Origin: Gemmatimonadota bacterium | GTDB lineage: Bacteria; Gemmatimonadota; Gemmatimonadetes; Gemmatimonadales; Gemmatimonadaceae | Assembly: GCA_028287205.1 (NCBI GenBank) | Contig: JAQBQC010000330.1 | Location: 1-10,370, forward strand | Direction of reading: 5' to 3' | DNA length: 10,370 nucleotides | Shown here: one piece after another, positions 1 through 6,665 of the stretch | How the letters are laid out: every line of letters starts with the position of its first letter | Numbering within the stretch: the stretch's first letter is position 1 | Position numbers and translations under genes: made by a program | Notes under the pieces: generated by a model | Told to the model about the DNA's origin: nothing | Database searches by the model: none | What the model saw: only the letters and a program-made list of their open reading frames with translations

Positions 1-585
1 CGTGCTGAGCGGATCGAGCGACGCGGTGGGCTCATCGAGCAGCAGCACGGTCGGCTCCGTCGCGAGCGCGCGCGCGATGCACAGGCGCTGCTGCTGGCCG
101 CCCGACAATCCGGTGGCGCTCGTGGACAGACGATCCTTCACCTCGTTCCACAGCGCGGCGCGCACGAGCGCCCGCTCCACGATCTCGTCCGTCTCCTTCC
201 GTGAGGGGCGAGCCGAGTCCAGCACGCGAAGGCCCGCGGCGACGTTGTCGCGGATCGACATGGTGGGGAAGGGAGTCGGGCGCTGGAAGACCATCCCGAT
301 GTGCTTGCGCACCGCGATCGCGTTCACGCCGCGGGCGTAGATGTCGCGCCCGTCGAGCTCGACCTCGCCCTCCACGCGCGCGGTGGGCACCGTCTCGTGC
401 ATGCGGTTGAGGCAGCGCAGGAACGTCGACTTGCCGCACCCCGACGGGCCAATGATCGCGGTCACCTGCCGGTCATGAATGCGCATCGCGACGCCCTTCA
501 CGGCGTGGACGCTGCCGAAGTACGCGTCGAGGGAGCTGACGCGTATGCGGGGCACGACTTCGGGCGACACCGCGGGACGACTCAT
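1..585 (-). CDS. pstB: PstB, phosphate ABC transporter ATP-binding protein (partial, C-terminus cut by window edge)
   Basis: ATPase subunit of the PstSCAB phosphate importer; it sits on the cytoplasmic face and drives transport by ATP hydrolysis. Reading leftward from ATG at 585, 195 codons stay open to the window edge. Visible motifs are Walker [10 protein letters not shown] (residues 46-54), the Q-loop in FQRPTPFP (Q101, close to the FQKPNPFP typical of PstB), the ABC signature LSGGQQQR (160-167) and Walker B VLLLDEPT (180-187). PstB is usually about 250-260 residues, so roughly the last 60, including the switch histidine, lie outside. It begins 31 bases after the pstA stop, so it belongs to the pstSCAB operon. 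No strong Shine-Dalgarno sequence is seen; translation coupling is plausible. The PstB assignment rests on motifs plus its position after pstA and is very secure. Confidence 0.97.
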   Translation of the reverse strand, partial: MSRPAVSPEVVPRIRVSSLDAYFGSVHAVKGVAMRIHDRQVTAIIGPSGCGKSTFLRCLNRMHETVPTARVEGEVELDGRDIYARGVNAIAVRKHIGMVFQRPTPFPTMSIRDNVAAGLRVLDSARPSRKETDEIVERALVRAALWNEVKDRLSTSATGLSGGQQQRLCIARALATEPTVLLLDEPTASLDPLST

Positions 586-616
586 GAGCGACACGTCGTC
601 CCGGAGGTTCGAGCGC

Positions 617-1543
617 TCAGTCGCCACCACCGGTCGAGAAACGGGCGCGCGTTGCGAAACGCGCGATGAGGCTGATGATGAAGATGAGCGCGATGAGGAC
701 GAGCGCTCCGGCCCAAGCGAGGGAATGCCATGCGTCATAGGGACTGATCGCGTAGGAGAAGACCTGCAACGGAAGTGCGGCGATAGGCTGTTTGAGAGAG
801 AGCGACCAGAACTGGTTGCCGAAGGCAGTGAAGAGGAGCGGCGCCGTCTCGCCGGCGATGCGCGCGATCGCGACCAGCGCGCCCGTGACGATGCCCGCGC
901 TCGCCGTGCGAAGCACCACCGAGAGCGAGGTGCGCCAGCGTGTATAGCCGAGGGCAAGTGCTGCCTCGCGCAGCGACACGGGAACGATTCCGACCATCTC
1001 TTCGGTCGTGCGCGCGACCATCGGGATCATCATCGCGCCGAGCGCGACGCCGCCCGCGAGCGCGGAGAAGTGGCCCACCGGCCGCACGAGAAACTGCCAG
1101 GCGAAGATGCCCATCACGATCGACGGCAGCCCGTTCAACACATCGGAGAGGAAGCGCACGGTGTTCGCGAGCTTCGTCCCTTTCTGCTCCGCCAGATAGA
1201 GTCCGGCGCCCACGCCCACGGGCAGGCCGAGCGCGCTGGCGATCCCGATCAGGATGAGCGTGCCGACGATCGCGTTCGCGAGCCCGCCACCGGCCTCGCC
1301 CACAGGCTGCGGCATCTTCGTGAAGAAGTCCCACGAGAGCGATCCGATGCCGAGCTCGAGCAGATGCCCGAAGATGAAGATCAGCGGCAGCACCGCGAGC
1401 ACCGCGGCGCAGATGAGCACCGCGAGCATGATGCCGCTCACAATCCTCCGGCGCTTGAGCGTGCGCACGGTGCGCTCGCTGAATGCGCGCTGTCGCAGCG
1501 TCGGGCGCAGCGGAGGCGCGATGGGAGGCGTCATCGTACTCAT
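617..1543 (-). CDS. pstA: PstA, phosphate ABC transporter permease
   Basis: One of the two inner-membrane permease subunits that form the phosphate channel with PstC. The protein is 308 residues from ATG at 1543. The reading frame is open further upstream, but this start is chosen because its ATG overlaps the pstC stop as ATGA and gives a normal PstA length. A basic, Pro-rich cytoplasmic N-terminus (1-34) is followed by about six hydrophobic segments (near 35-58, 88-112, 128-152, 160-178, 216-235 and 277-296). The EAA loop that docks onto the ATPase is visible as [11 protein letters not shown] (193-203), followed by the conserved [11 protein letters not shown] (227-237). Met4 is a possible alternative start. 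It is followed by pstB after 31 bases. Confidence 0.96.
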   Translation of the reverse strand: MSTMTPPIAPPLRPTLRQRAFSERTVRTLKRRRIVSGIMLAVLICAAVLAVLPLIFIFGHLLELGIGSLSWDFFTKMPQPVGEAGGGLANAIVGTLILIGIASALGLPVGVGAGLYLAEQKGTKLANTVRFLSDVLNGLPSIVMGIFAWQFLVRPVGHFSALAGGVALGAMMIPMVARTTEEMVGIVPVSLREAALALGYTRWRTSLSVVLRTASAGIVTGALVAIARIAGETAPLLFTAFGNQFWSLSLKQPIAALPLQVFSYAISPYDAWHSLAWAGALVLIALIFIISLIARFATRARFSTGGGD

Positions 1544-2535
1544 GCGGTTTTGCCGCTCGAGTTGCGGGACACCTGCCACACGAGCCAGCGCGCGATGGCG
1601 TTCACGATCAGGGTGATCACGAAGAGCACGAAGGCCACCGCCATGAGCGCCGAGAGGTGCGCGTCGCTCGATGCTTCGCTGAACTCGTTCGCGAGCAGCG
1701 ATGCCATCGTGTATCCGGGAGCGAACAGCGATGCAGCGATCTCGGGGCGATTGCCGATAAGCATCGTCACCGCCATCGTCTCGCCGAGCGCGCGGCCGAG
1801 CCCCAGGATCACGCCGCCCACGATGCCGGAGCGCGCGTAGGGGAGCACCGCGCCCCAGATCGCTTCCCAGCGCGTCGCACCCAGCGCGAGCGCGGCCTCG
1901 CGCTGCGAGCGCGGGACGGCGAGAAGCACCTCGCGCGAGACGGACGCGATGTAGGGAAGGACCATGATCGCGAGAATGATCCCCGCCGCCAGCATGCTCG
2001 GCCCGTACGCGGGACCGGTGAACAGTCCGGTCTTCCCGAGATGCAGCGTGTCGCGCAGAAAGGGCATCACCGGGTCGCGCAGCACCGGGAGGAGCACGAA
2101 GATGCCCCACAATCCGTACACGACGCTCGGAATCGCCGCGAGCAGGTCCACGAGAAAGCCGACGGGCTGTCGCAGCCATCGCGGCGCCAGTTCGGAGAGG
2201 AAGAGCGAGACGCCGATCGCCAGCGGGGTCGCGAGCACGAGCGCGATGATCGAGGAGACGATCGTGCCGTAGATCGCCGGTGCGGCGCCGAACTCGCCCT
2301 TCACCGGATCCCACTCGCTGGATGTCAGAAACCCGAAGCCGAACTTGTGCAGCGTCGGCCAGCCGGCCACGCCGATCTCCCACGCGATGGCGAGAAGGAG
2401 CAGCGGCACGCAGAGCGCGAAGAAGGTGATCGCGCTCGAGTAGATGCGGTCGCCGATTGCCGCGCCATGAATGCGCAGCGCCGCGCCGTCACCCTCGCGG
2501 GCTTCGACGACGGCGCGCCCATCGGGAGCGGTCAC
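1540..2535 (-). CDS. pstC: PstC, phosphate ABC transporter permease
   Basis: Second permease subunit of the Pst importer. The frame is open far into pstS1, but no ATG occurs between the pstS1 stop and the first membrane segment. The GTG at 2535 overlaps the pstS1 stop as GTGA and gives 331 residues, the usual PstC size. Visible features are a first membrane segment near 33-53, the family-typical FGFLTSSEWDPV (66-77, PstC proteins carry a similar W-P motif), hydrophobic segments near 88-115, 128-150, 182-197, 236-260 and 295-315, and the EAA loop [21 protein letters not shown] (212-232, split here only by naming its ends) followed by LGETMAV. Its own Shine-Dalgarno is not evident, so it is probably translationally coupled to pstS1. 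pstA overlaps its stop codon by four bases. Confidence 0.96.
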   Translation of the reverse strand: MTAPDGRAVVEAREGDGAALRIHGAAIGDRIYSSAITFFALCVPLLLLAIAWEIGVAGWPTLHKFGFGFLTSSEWDPVKGEFGAAPAIYGTIVSSIIALVLATPLAIGVSLFLSELAPRWLRQPVGFLVDLLAAIPSVVYGLWGIFVLLPVLRDPVMPFLRDTLHLGKTGLFTGPAYGPSMLAAGIILAIMVLPYIASVSREVLLAVPRSQREAALALGATRWEAIWGAVLPYARSGIVGGVILGLGRALGETMAVTMLIGNRPEIAASLFAPGYTMASLLANEFSEASSDAHLSALMAVAFVLFVITLIVNAIARWLVWQVSRNSSGKTA

Positions 2536-3614
2536 TTCGCGGTGCCCGCGGAGATCGAGTCGATGCGCGCGGTGAGCGTCGAGATAATCGGCTGCGGGAG
2601 CGGCGCGTAGTCGAGCGTCGCGGCGCTGGCCTCGCCCTTGGTCAAGTACCAGCGCAGGAAGTCCGTGAGCTGTTTGTGTTTCTTCGCATTCGGGATCGTC
2701 TTCGGAATCAGCAGCCACGTGAACGACGAGATCGGATACGCTCCCGCGCCCGGGGCGTTCACGATAGAGATACGGAAGTCCGTGTTGGGCGGAAGCTTCG
2801 AGGTGATGCCCGCGGCAGCGGCCGTCGCGGACTCGATCGACGGCTCGACATACTCGCCCGCCTGGTTCGCAATCGCTGCCGTGGCGAGATGGTTCTGCTT
2901 CGCGTACGCCAGCTCGGTGTAGCCGATCGCGCCTTCCGTCTGCTTCACCTGGCCGGCGACGCCTTCATTGCCCTTCGCGCCAATGCCTACGGGCCACGAC
3001 AGCTCCTTTCCTTTGCCCGGAGCCGCGGCCCACGCGGGGCTCACCGCGCTGAGATAGTCGGAGAAGATGTACGTGGTGCCGCTGCCGTCGGAGCGATGCA
3101 CCACCAGAATGTCCTTGGCTGGCAGCTTCACGCCCGGATTGAGCGACGCAATTCGCGAGTCGCTCCACTTCGTGATCTTGCCGGCGAATATCTGGGCGAT
3201 GACATCGCCGTTGAGCTTCAGAGGCTTCGTCACGCCCGGCAGGTTGTACGTGACGACCACGGCGCCGAGCACGGTGGGGAAGTGCAGAATCGGCCCCTTT
3301 GCCTTCGCGAGCTCAGCGTCCGTCATTGGCGCGTCCGACGCGCCGAAGTCGACGGTGCCCTCGACGAGCTGCCGAATGCCGCCGCCCGAGCCGATCGACT
3401 GGTAGTTGATCTTGACTCCCGTCTCCGCGGCGAAGTCGGCGAACCACTTGCTGTAGATCGGATATGGGAAGGTCGCGCCAGCGCCCGTGAGATCGGCGCC
3501 GCTGCTCGTGGACTGCGCCGTGGCCGCGCTCGAATCGGCGCCGCCGGCCTTCTTGTCGCCGCCGCAAGCGACCGCGGCGGCGAGGGGGATTGCGAGGAGA
3601 ATACGTAAGTTCAC
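2532..3614 (-). CDS. pstS: PstS1, phosphate-binding lipoprotein
   Basis: Periplasmic phosphate receptor that hands phosphate to PstC/PstA. It has 360 residues from a GTG at 3614 with GGAG six bases upstream. The N-terminus MNLRILLAIPLAAAVAC is a lipoprotein signal with lipobox AVAC and lipidated Cys17, so the mature protein is membrane-tethered, followed by a Gly/Ser/Ala/Thr linker (18-40). Phosphate ligands align with E. coli PstS at the same spacings: T48 and F49 (GATFPYP), S76 (SIGSGGG), D94 (GASDAPM), and R174, S178, G179, T180 (HRSDGSGTT). It is closely similar to PstS2 (5042-6076) over the whole mature region. Preceded by its own Pho-box array and directly coupled to pstC, it is the canonical receptor of this operon. 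Confidence 0.97.
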   Translation of the reverse strand: MNLRILLAIPLAAAVACGGDKKAGGADSSAATAQSTSSGADLTGAGATFPYPIYSKWFADFAAETGVKINYQSIGSGGGIRQLVEGTVDFGASDAPMTDAELAKAKGPILHFPTVLGAVVVTYNLPGVTKPLKLNGDVIAQIFAGKITKWSDSRIASLNPGVKLPAKDILVVHRSDGSGTTYIFSDYLSAVSPAWAAAPGKGKELSWPVGIGAKGNEGVAGQVKQTEGAIGYTELAYAKQNHLATAAIANQAGEYVEPSIESATAAAAGITSKLPPNTDFRISIVNAPGAGAYPISSFTWLLIPKTIPNAKKHKQLTDFLRWYLTKGEASAATLDYAPLPQPIISTLTARIDSISAGTAK

Positions 3615-3620
3615 GTCTGG

Positions 3621-3624
3621 CTCC
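3621..3624 (-). promoter_or_regulatory. Ribosome binding site of pstS1
   Basis: On the minus strand GGAG lies six bases before the GTG at 3614. It supports this GTG, rather than a later codon, as the translation start; the resulting lipoprotein signal peptide is complete. Confidence 0.6.
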
Positions 3625-3667
3625 GGGTGGACGGGAATCGTTACCAGGAGAAAGATGCTGGCCTGTG

Positions 3668-3707
3668 TTCACAGAAAGAGGCCAGGCCTGTAACAGCATC
3701 GTCACAG
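3668..3707 (-). promoter_or_regulatory. Tandem Pho boxes (PhoB binding sites) of the pstS1-pstCAB promoter
   Basis: Read on the minus strand, 7-bp repeats recur every 11 bases: CTGTGAC (3707-3701), CTGTTAC (3696-3690), a weak CTGGCCT (3685-3679) and CTGTGAA (3674-3668). The 7-bp repeat with 4-bp spacer is the known architecture of PhoB boxes (consensus half-site CTGTCAT/C). The array ends 53 bases before the pstS1 GTG. A clear -10 box is not seen; CATCTT around 3656-3651 is the nearest candidate. The match to the array upstream of pstS2 (same phase, same weak third unit) supports it. PhoB binding itself is inferred. Confidence 0.72.
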
Positions 3708-3710
3708 GCC
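3685..3710 (-). terminator. Stem-loop after the porin gene, overlapping the pstS1 Pho boxes
   Basis: On the transcribed strand GGCCTGTGAC pairs with GTTACAGGCC (10 bp with one G-U pair) around the 6-base loop GATGCT, 34 bases after the porin stop codon. It is followed by TGGCCTCTTTC, which has only a short T run, so it would be at best a weak intrinsic terminator. A second possible stem (CTGGCCT 3685-3679 with AGGCCAG 3664-3658) shares one base with it. The first two Pho-box repeats lie inside the arms, so the symmetry could also be a by-product of the binding sites. A terminator or attenuator role is inferred. Confidence 0.4.
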
Positions 3711-3743
3711 CGGCCGAGGTGCTTCGCGTTACGGAATCGCGTA

Positions 3744-4961
3744 CTAGAAGACGAGATTCCAGTGCAGGAAGATCGAGGACGACTTCGCGCCCGAAAGGCC
3801 GTTCTTCGGGGTCTGTTCCTGGTAGTCGAGTGCAAGCGTCGCCTTGCGCGTGGGCTCCCAGAAGACACCCGCCACGAGGAACTGGGCGTAGCCGCTCACG
3901 TCCTTGTTCGGCTTCCAGTGATCGTACCGCGCGACCACACCGAACGACTGCTTCGTATCGGGATTCGAGAACTCGAGCGGACGCACGACTACGAATCCGT
4001 CGAACAGCTGACCGGTGTTCTGCACGATCTGATCGAGCGTCGCATCCGTCGTGTTGTTATCGACGCCGTCCTTCCGCTCGGCGTAGTCGGCGCCGAAGGT
4101 GAAGCGACGGTCCTTGTTGCCGACGAAGATGCCGTAGCGGTCTTTCTTGAGGCGATCCGTGATCGGATTCGTGGGGCTCGTGAGGAATACGCTCGCGTTT
4201 CCTCCGTACGAATACCACGGCGAGATCGTCAGCGTCTTCAGAATCGACGTCGTCTTTGCGAGCGGTGTGATCGTGAGGCGCGCCTGAAAATCCTTGTACT
4301 TGTTGTTCTCGGGATTGTCGTAGCCCGTCCCGTTGACGACATCGACGTAGATCTCACCGATCTTGTTCGGCAGCGTGATCTGCGTCGCGACACCGAGATC
4401 CGCCGAGGAGAAGAAGCCGTTCTTCTCGACGCCGGTCTGCGCGAGATAGCGCGGCCAGAAGTTCTCCTCGTGATCGACGACCACCGTGTGCAGCACGCCG
4501 AGTCGCGCGAATGCAGATGCGCCATCTGCGTTGGGCTTCATGTAGTCGTACTGCAGGAACGCGTACTTGAGGCGCACGAACCAGCCCTTGTACGAGTCCG
4601 TTCCGGCGCCCTGCTTGATGTCCGTGGTCACGCGGTACGAGACGCGATCGCCGAGCGGGCCCTTGAACGTGAGGTAGGCGCGGCCGATGTCGAACTTGTT
4701 CGGATGCGAGCCACCGTTCGCCGCCTTCGCCGCGTCGTCGGTCTGATATTGAAAGTCGCCGAACACCCAGGCGGAGAAGTCGAGCCCCGGCGTCGCAGGC
4801 TTCACCGCGGGTGGCGGCGGAGCGGGCTTCGGCGAATCGGGCGACTTCGCGGTGTCTGTCTTTGTCGTGTCAGGCGTGGTGTACTGCGCGCGTGCCGCGA
4901 GCGGCGCAGCCACGAGCGATACGACGACGAGCGCGGACCAATACGAATTGGCACGGGTCAT
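3744..4961 (-). CDS. Outer-membrane beta-barrel porin, probably phosphate-selective
   Basis: The protein has 405 residues from ATG at 4961. The frame is open upstream into pstS2, but that part is pstS2 read in another frame. Residues 1-25 form a signal peptide (hydrophobic core SALVVVSLVAAPLA, AxA-type site ARA before Q26). A Thr/Asp/Lys and Pro-rich linker (26-59, with KPAPPPPAVKP) follows, then alternating amphipathic strands with many aromatic residues, starting DFSAWVFGDFQYQ and containing FDIGRAYLTFKG. The last residue is Phe (HWNLVF), the standard C-terminal signal for insertion by the BAM machinery. The overall layout resembles phosphate-selective porins O and P (OprO/OprP-like) and related general porins. 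Specificity for phosphate is inferred mainly from its place between two pstS genes and behind a Pho promoter. Confidence 0.82.
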   Translation of the reverse strand: MTRANSYWSALVVVSLVAAPLAARAQYTTPDTTKTDTAKSPDSPKPAPPPPAVKPATPGLDFSAWVFGDFQYQTDDAAKAANGGSHPNKFDIGRAYLTFKGPLGDRVSYRVTTDIKQGAGTDSYKGWFVRLKYAFLQYDYMKPNADGASAFARLGVLHTVVVDHEENFWPRYLAQTGVEKNGFFSSADLGVATQITLPNKIGEIYVDVVNGTGYDNPENNKYKDFQARLTITPLAKTTSILKTLTISPWYSYGGNASVFLTSPTNPITDRLKKDRYGIFVGNKDRRFTFGADYAERKDGVDNNTTDATLDQIVQNTGQLFDGFVVVRPLEFSNPDTKQSFGVVARYDHWKPNKDVSGYAQFLVAGVFWEPTRKATLALDYQEQTPKNGLSGAKSSSIFLHWNLVF

Positions 4962-4997
4962 TCGAGTCTCGGTGGTTGATGTTGGGAGCACGCGAAA

Positions 4998-5026
4998 CGG
5001 TGAAGCGACGATATGTCGCTCCACCG
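4998..5026 (-). promoter_or_regulatory. Intergenic stem-loop between pstS2 and the porin
   Basis: In the pstS2-porin transcript CGGTGGAGCGAC pairs with GTCGCTTCACCG: a 12-bp stem with one G-U pair and the 5-base loop ATATC. It begins 15 bases after the pstS2 stop. Only TTT follows, so it looks less like a strong terminator than an attenuator or an RNA-stability hairpin that lets more PstS2 than porin be made. No Pho box is visible in the 80-base gap, so the porin probably depends on readthrough from the pstS2 promoter. The stem is seen; the role is inferred. Confidence 0.55.
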
Positions 5027-5041
5027 CTCGGTGCAATTCTG

Positions 5042-6076
5042 TTATCGCGAAGCCATCTGGATGGTGCCCAGGCGCTTCTCGAGCTGCGCGACCATGCTCG
5101 CGGGGAGCGGCGCGTAGTCGAGCGACGCGGCGGTCTTCTCGCCGTTGCGCAGATACCAGCGCAGGAAGTCGACGAGCTTCTTGCCCTTCGCTGCATCCGG
5201 CTGCGTCTGATAGACGAGCAGGAAGGTAAAGGAAGAGATCGGGTACGCGCCCTTGCCGGCCGCGTTCACGATCGAGATGCGATAATCGGTGTTCTCGGGA
5301 AGCTTCGCCGAGGCCGCTGCGGCCGCCGTCGTCACCGACTCGATCGTCGGTGTGACGAACTCGCCGTTGGCGTTCTGCAGGTCCGCGAACGGGAGCGAAT
5401 TCTGCTTCGCGTACGCGAGCTCGACGTAGCCGATGGCGCCCGGCGTCTGCTTCACCTGCCCAGCCACGCCCTCGTTGCCCTTGCCGCCAAGACCAACGGG
5501 CCACGCGAGCTCCTTCCCCTTGCCCGGCGCCTGCGCCCACGACGGGCTCACGCTCGAGAGATAGTCCGAGAAGATGTACGTGGTGCCGCTGCCGTCGGAG
5601 CGGTGCACGACGAGAATGTCGCTCGCGGGAAGCTTGAGCCCCTTGTTGAGCGACGCGATCTTCTCGTCGTTCCACTTGGTGATCTTGCCCGCGAAGATGT
5701 CCGCGACCACCGGACCGGTGAGCTTGATCGCCTTGGTGACGCCCGGAATGTTGTACGTGATCACGACTGCGCCGAGCACGGTCGGGAAGTGCAGCACTGG
5801 CGATTTGAGCTTCGCCATCTCGGCGTCGCTCATCGGCGCATCGGAGGCGCCGAAGTCCACGGTGCCTTCGGTGAGCTGACGAATGCCGCCGCCGGACCCG
5901 ATCGACTGATAGTTGATCTTCACGCCCGACGACGTCGCGTAGTCGGCGAACCACTTGCTGTAGATCGGATACGGAAAAGTGGCGCCGGCGCCGTTCAGAT
6001 CCTGCGCCATCAGATTGCCGGCGAAGGTGCCGGCAAGTGCACTCGCCACAGCGAGCATGCGTACACGAGAGTTCAC
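5042..6076 (-). CDS. pstS: PstS2, soluble periplasmic phosphate-binding protein
   Basis: Second phosphate receptor, 344 residues from a GTG at 6076 that has GGAG seven bases upstream; Met7 is an alternative start. Unlike PstS1 it has no lipobox: the N-terminus MNSRVRMLAVASALAGTFAG ends in NLMAQ, an ordinary signal peptidase I site near residue 24, so the mature protein should be free in the periplasm. Phosphate ligands are intact at the same spacing as in PstS1 and E. coli PstS: T33, F34, S61, D79, R159, S163, G164, T165. Similarity to PstS1 is high along the mature chain, and parts of the two genes are identical in DNA, pointing to duplication. It is the first gene after the 6125-6164 Pho boxes and is followed by the porin. 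A difference in affinity from PstS1 is possible but cannot be read from the sequence. Confidence 0.96.
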   Translation of the reverse strand: MNSRVRMLAVASALAGTFAGNLMAQDLNGAGATFPYPIYSKWFADYATSSGVKINYQSIGSGGGIRQLTEGTVDFGASDAPMSDAEMAKLKSPVLHFPTVLGAVVITYNIPGVTKAIKLTGPVVADIFAGKITKWNDEKIASLNKGLKLPASDILVVHRSDGSGTTYIFSDYLSSVSPSWAQAPGKGKELAWPVGLGGKGNEGVAGQVKQTPGAIGYVELAYAKQNSLPFADLQNANGEFVTPTIESVTTAAAAASAKLPENTDYRISIVNAAGKGAYPISSFTFLLVYQTQPDAAKGKKLVDFLRWYLRNGEKTAASLDYAPLPASMVAQLEKRLGTIQMASR

Positions 6077-6083
6077 AAAGATT

Positions 6084-6087
6084 CTCC
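6084..6087 (-). promoter_or_regulatory. Ribosome binding site of pstS2
   Basis: On the minus strand GGAG lies seven bases before the GTG at 6076. It favours this start over the in-frame ATG six codons later and adds the basic residues expected at the head of a signal peptide. Confidence 0.55.
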
Positions 6088-6124
6088 GCGAGGGTTGTTC
6101 GTACGCGGATATTGTGGATCGCTC

Positions 6125-6164
6125 GTAACCGGCACTTCGTTACGGAGTAACGCTCGTGTCACGG
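6125..6164 (-). promoter_or_regulatory. Tandem Pho boxes of the pstS2-porin promoter
   Basis: On the minus strand the units are CCGTGAC (6164-6158), GCGTTAC (6153-6147), a weak TAACGAA (6142-6136) and CGGTTAC (6131-6125), all 11 bases apart. The strong-strong-weak-strong pattern repeats that of the pstS1 promoter, and the array ends 48 bases before the GTG start there. Eight bases further on, CACAAT (6116-6111) matches the -10 hexamer at four of six positions; PhoB-activated promoters have the boxes in place of a -35. An extra out-of-phase CCGTAAC (6145-6139) overlaps the weak unit. Binding is inferred from pattern and context. Confidence 0.68.
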
Positions 6165-6193
6165 CGGTGTGGAGCGGTTAAACGGCCAACGGC

Positions 6194-6229
6194 TGGGCAC
6201 GAATCAAACCAATTGGACGAATCGAATCG
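6194..6229 (+). repeat. Left arm of 36-bp inverted repeat flanking the GxxExxY gene
   Basis: The arm starts TGGGCACGAATCAAACCAAT and ends GACGAATCGAATCG. Its reverse complement recurs at 6724-6759 with 34 of 36 matches; the two differences are adjacent, at 6214-6215. The inner end touches the stop codon of the GxxExxY gene (6230-6232). It contains GAATC three times (6201, 6219, 6224) and the palindrome CCAATTGG (6209-6216). Confidence 0.9.
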
Positions 6230-6652
6230 TCACGCGGGCGGCGCGCTGATGCGCCAGGCCGGGTGTGCCGTTCGTTTTGGGTGATCGATGTAGCGTTCGA
6301 ATCGGGGAGCGGGTCCGAAATTGAGAAGGACACCCACTTCGAACGTCGTCGTTCGCAGGTAGCTGATGAGTTGCATTCGGTCAGCCGAGAAAATCTTTTC
6401 CGCCGCTTTGTTCTCGACTATCACCCGATCGTCGATGACCATGTCGAGTCGTTGCCAAGCCGCGTGCCGGCCCTTGTACCGGACATCGATGACCAACTCG
6501 CGAACGACTATGTGGCCCCGATCGCGGAGCTCATGCGCGAGTGCACCGGCATAGACACGCTCGCTCAAGCCGTAACCGTAGTAGTTGTACACGTCAAAAA
6601 AACCGCCGACAATGGAACGGACTCGCTCGGCCTCGAGCAGCTCTCCTTGCAT
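6230..6652 (-). CDS. GxxExxY family protein (PD-(D/E)XK nuclease-like, function unknown)
   Basis: A 140-residue protein from ATG at 6652. The family-defining motif is GLSERVY (G28, E31, Y34), followed by ALAHEL, then RYKGRHAAWQRLDMVIDDRVIVENKA. D70 and E80-x-K82 there sit where the PD-(D/E)XK nuclease fold has its acidic and lysine residues. The conserved QLISYLRTTTFEVGVLLNFG (94-113) completes the family pattern. Length is normal (about 125-140). It is cytoplasmic, with no signal or membrane segment. Biochemical function is not established for the family, which is often multi-copy in genomes. It has lower GC than its neighbours and lies between inverted repeats. No clear Shine-Dalgarno is seen. 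It has no evident link to phosphate and is probably an insertion. Confidence 0.88.
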   Translation of the reverse strand: MQGELLEAERVRSIVGGFFDVYNYYGYGLSERVYAGALAHELRDRGHIVVRELVIDVRYKGRHAAWQRLDMVIDDRVIVENKAAEKIFSADRMQLISYLRTTTFEVGVLLNFGPAPRFERYIDHPKRTAHPAWRISAPPA

Positions 6653-6665
6653 TCAGCAAACGTTC

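Noticed and set aside
1..585. phoU expected next to pstB
   Set aside because: pstB runs off the left edge, so phoU cannot be confirmed; its absence from the window does not mean that it is missing from the genome.
479..1840. Long open frame on the plus strand (453 codons)
   Set aside because: It is antisense to pstA, pstC and pstB, extremely rich in Arg, Glu and His, and has no recognisable motif; it is a by-product of high GC codon use.
1544..2383. N-terminal extension of the pstA frame
   Set aside because: The extension is Arg-rich and overlaps pstC completely; PstA hydrophobicity and family similarity begin only after the ATG at 1543.
2536..2718. N-terminal extension of the pstC frame into pstS1
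   Set aside because: It would overlap the conserved C-terminal part of PstS1 and adds a non-hydrophobic stretch; the GTG at 2535 gives the normal family length.
3728..3740. CCGTAACG followed by GAAG, also present near 6137-6145
   Set aside because: On the minus strand both spots read TCCGTAACG then GAAG, but the copy at 3728 is not in phase with the 11-bp Pho repeats and overlaps the porin 3' end; it may be chance.
3627..4979. Long plus-strand open frame opposite the porin (450 codons)
   Set aside because: The charged, low-complexity composition is typical of an antisense shadow; the minus strand has signal peptide, barrel pattern and terminal Phe.
4962..5954. Extension of the porin frame through pstS2
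   Set aside because: This is pstS2 read in the wrong frame; the signal peptide starts at the ATG at 4961.
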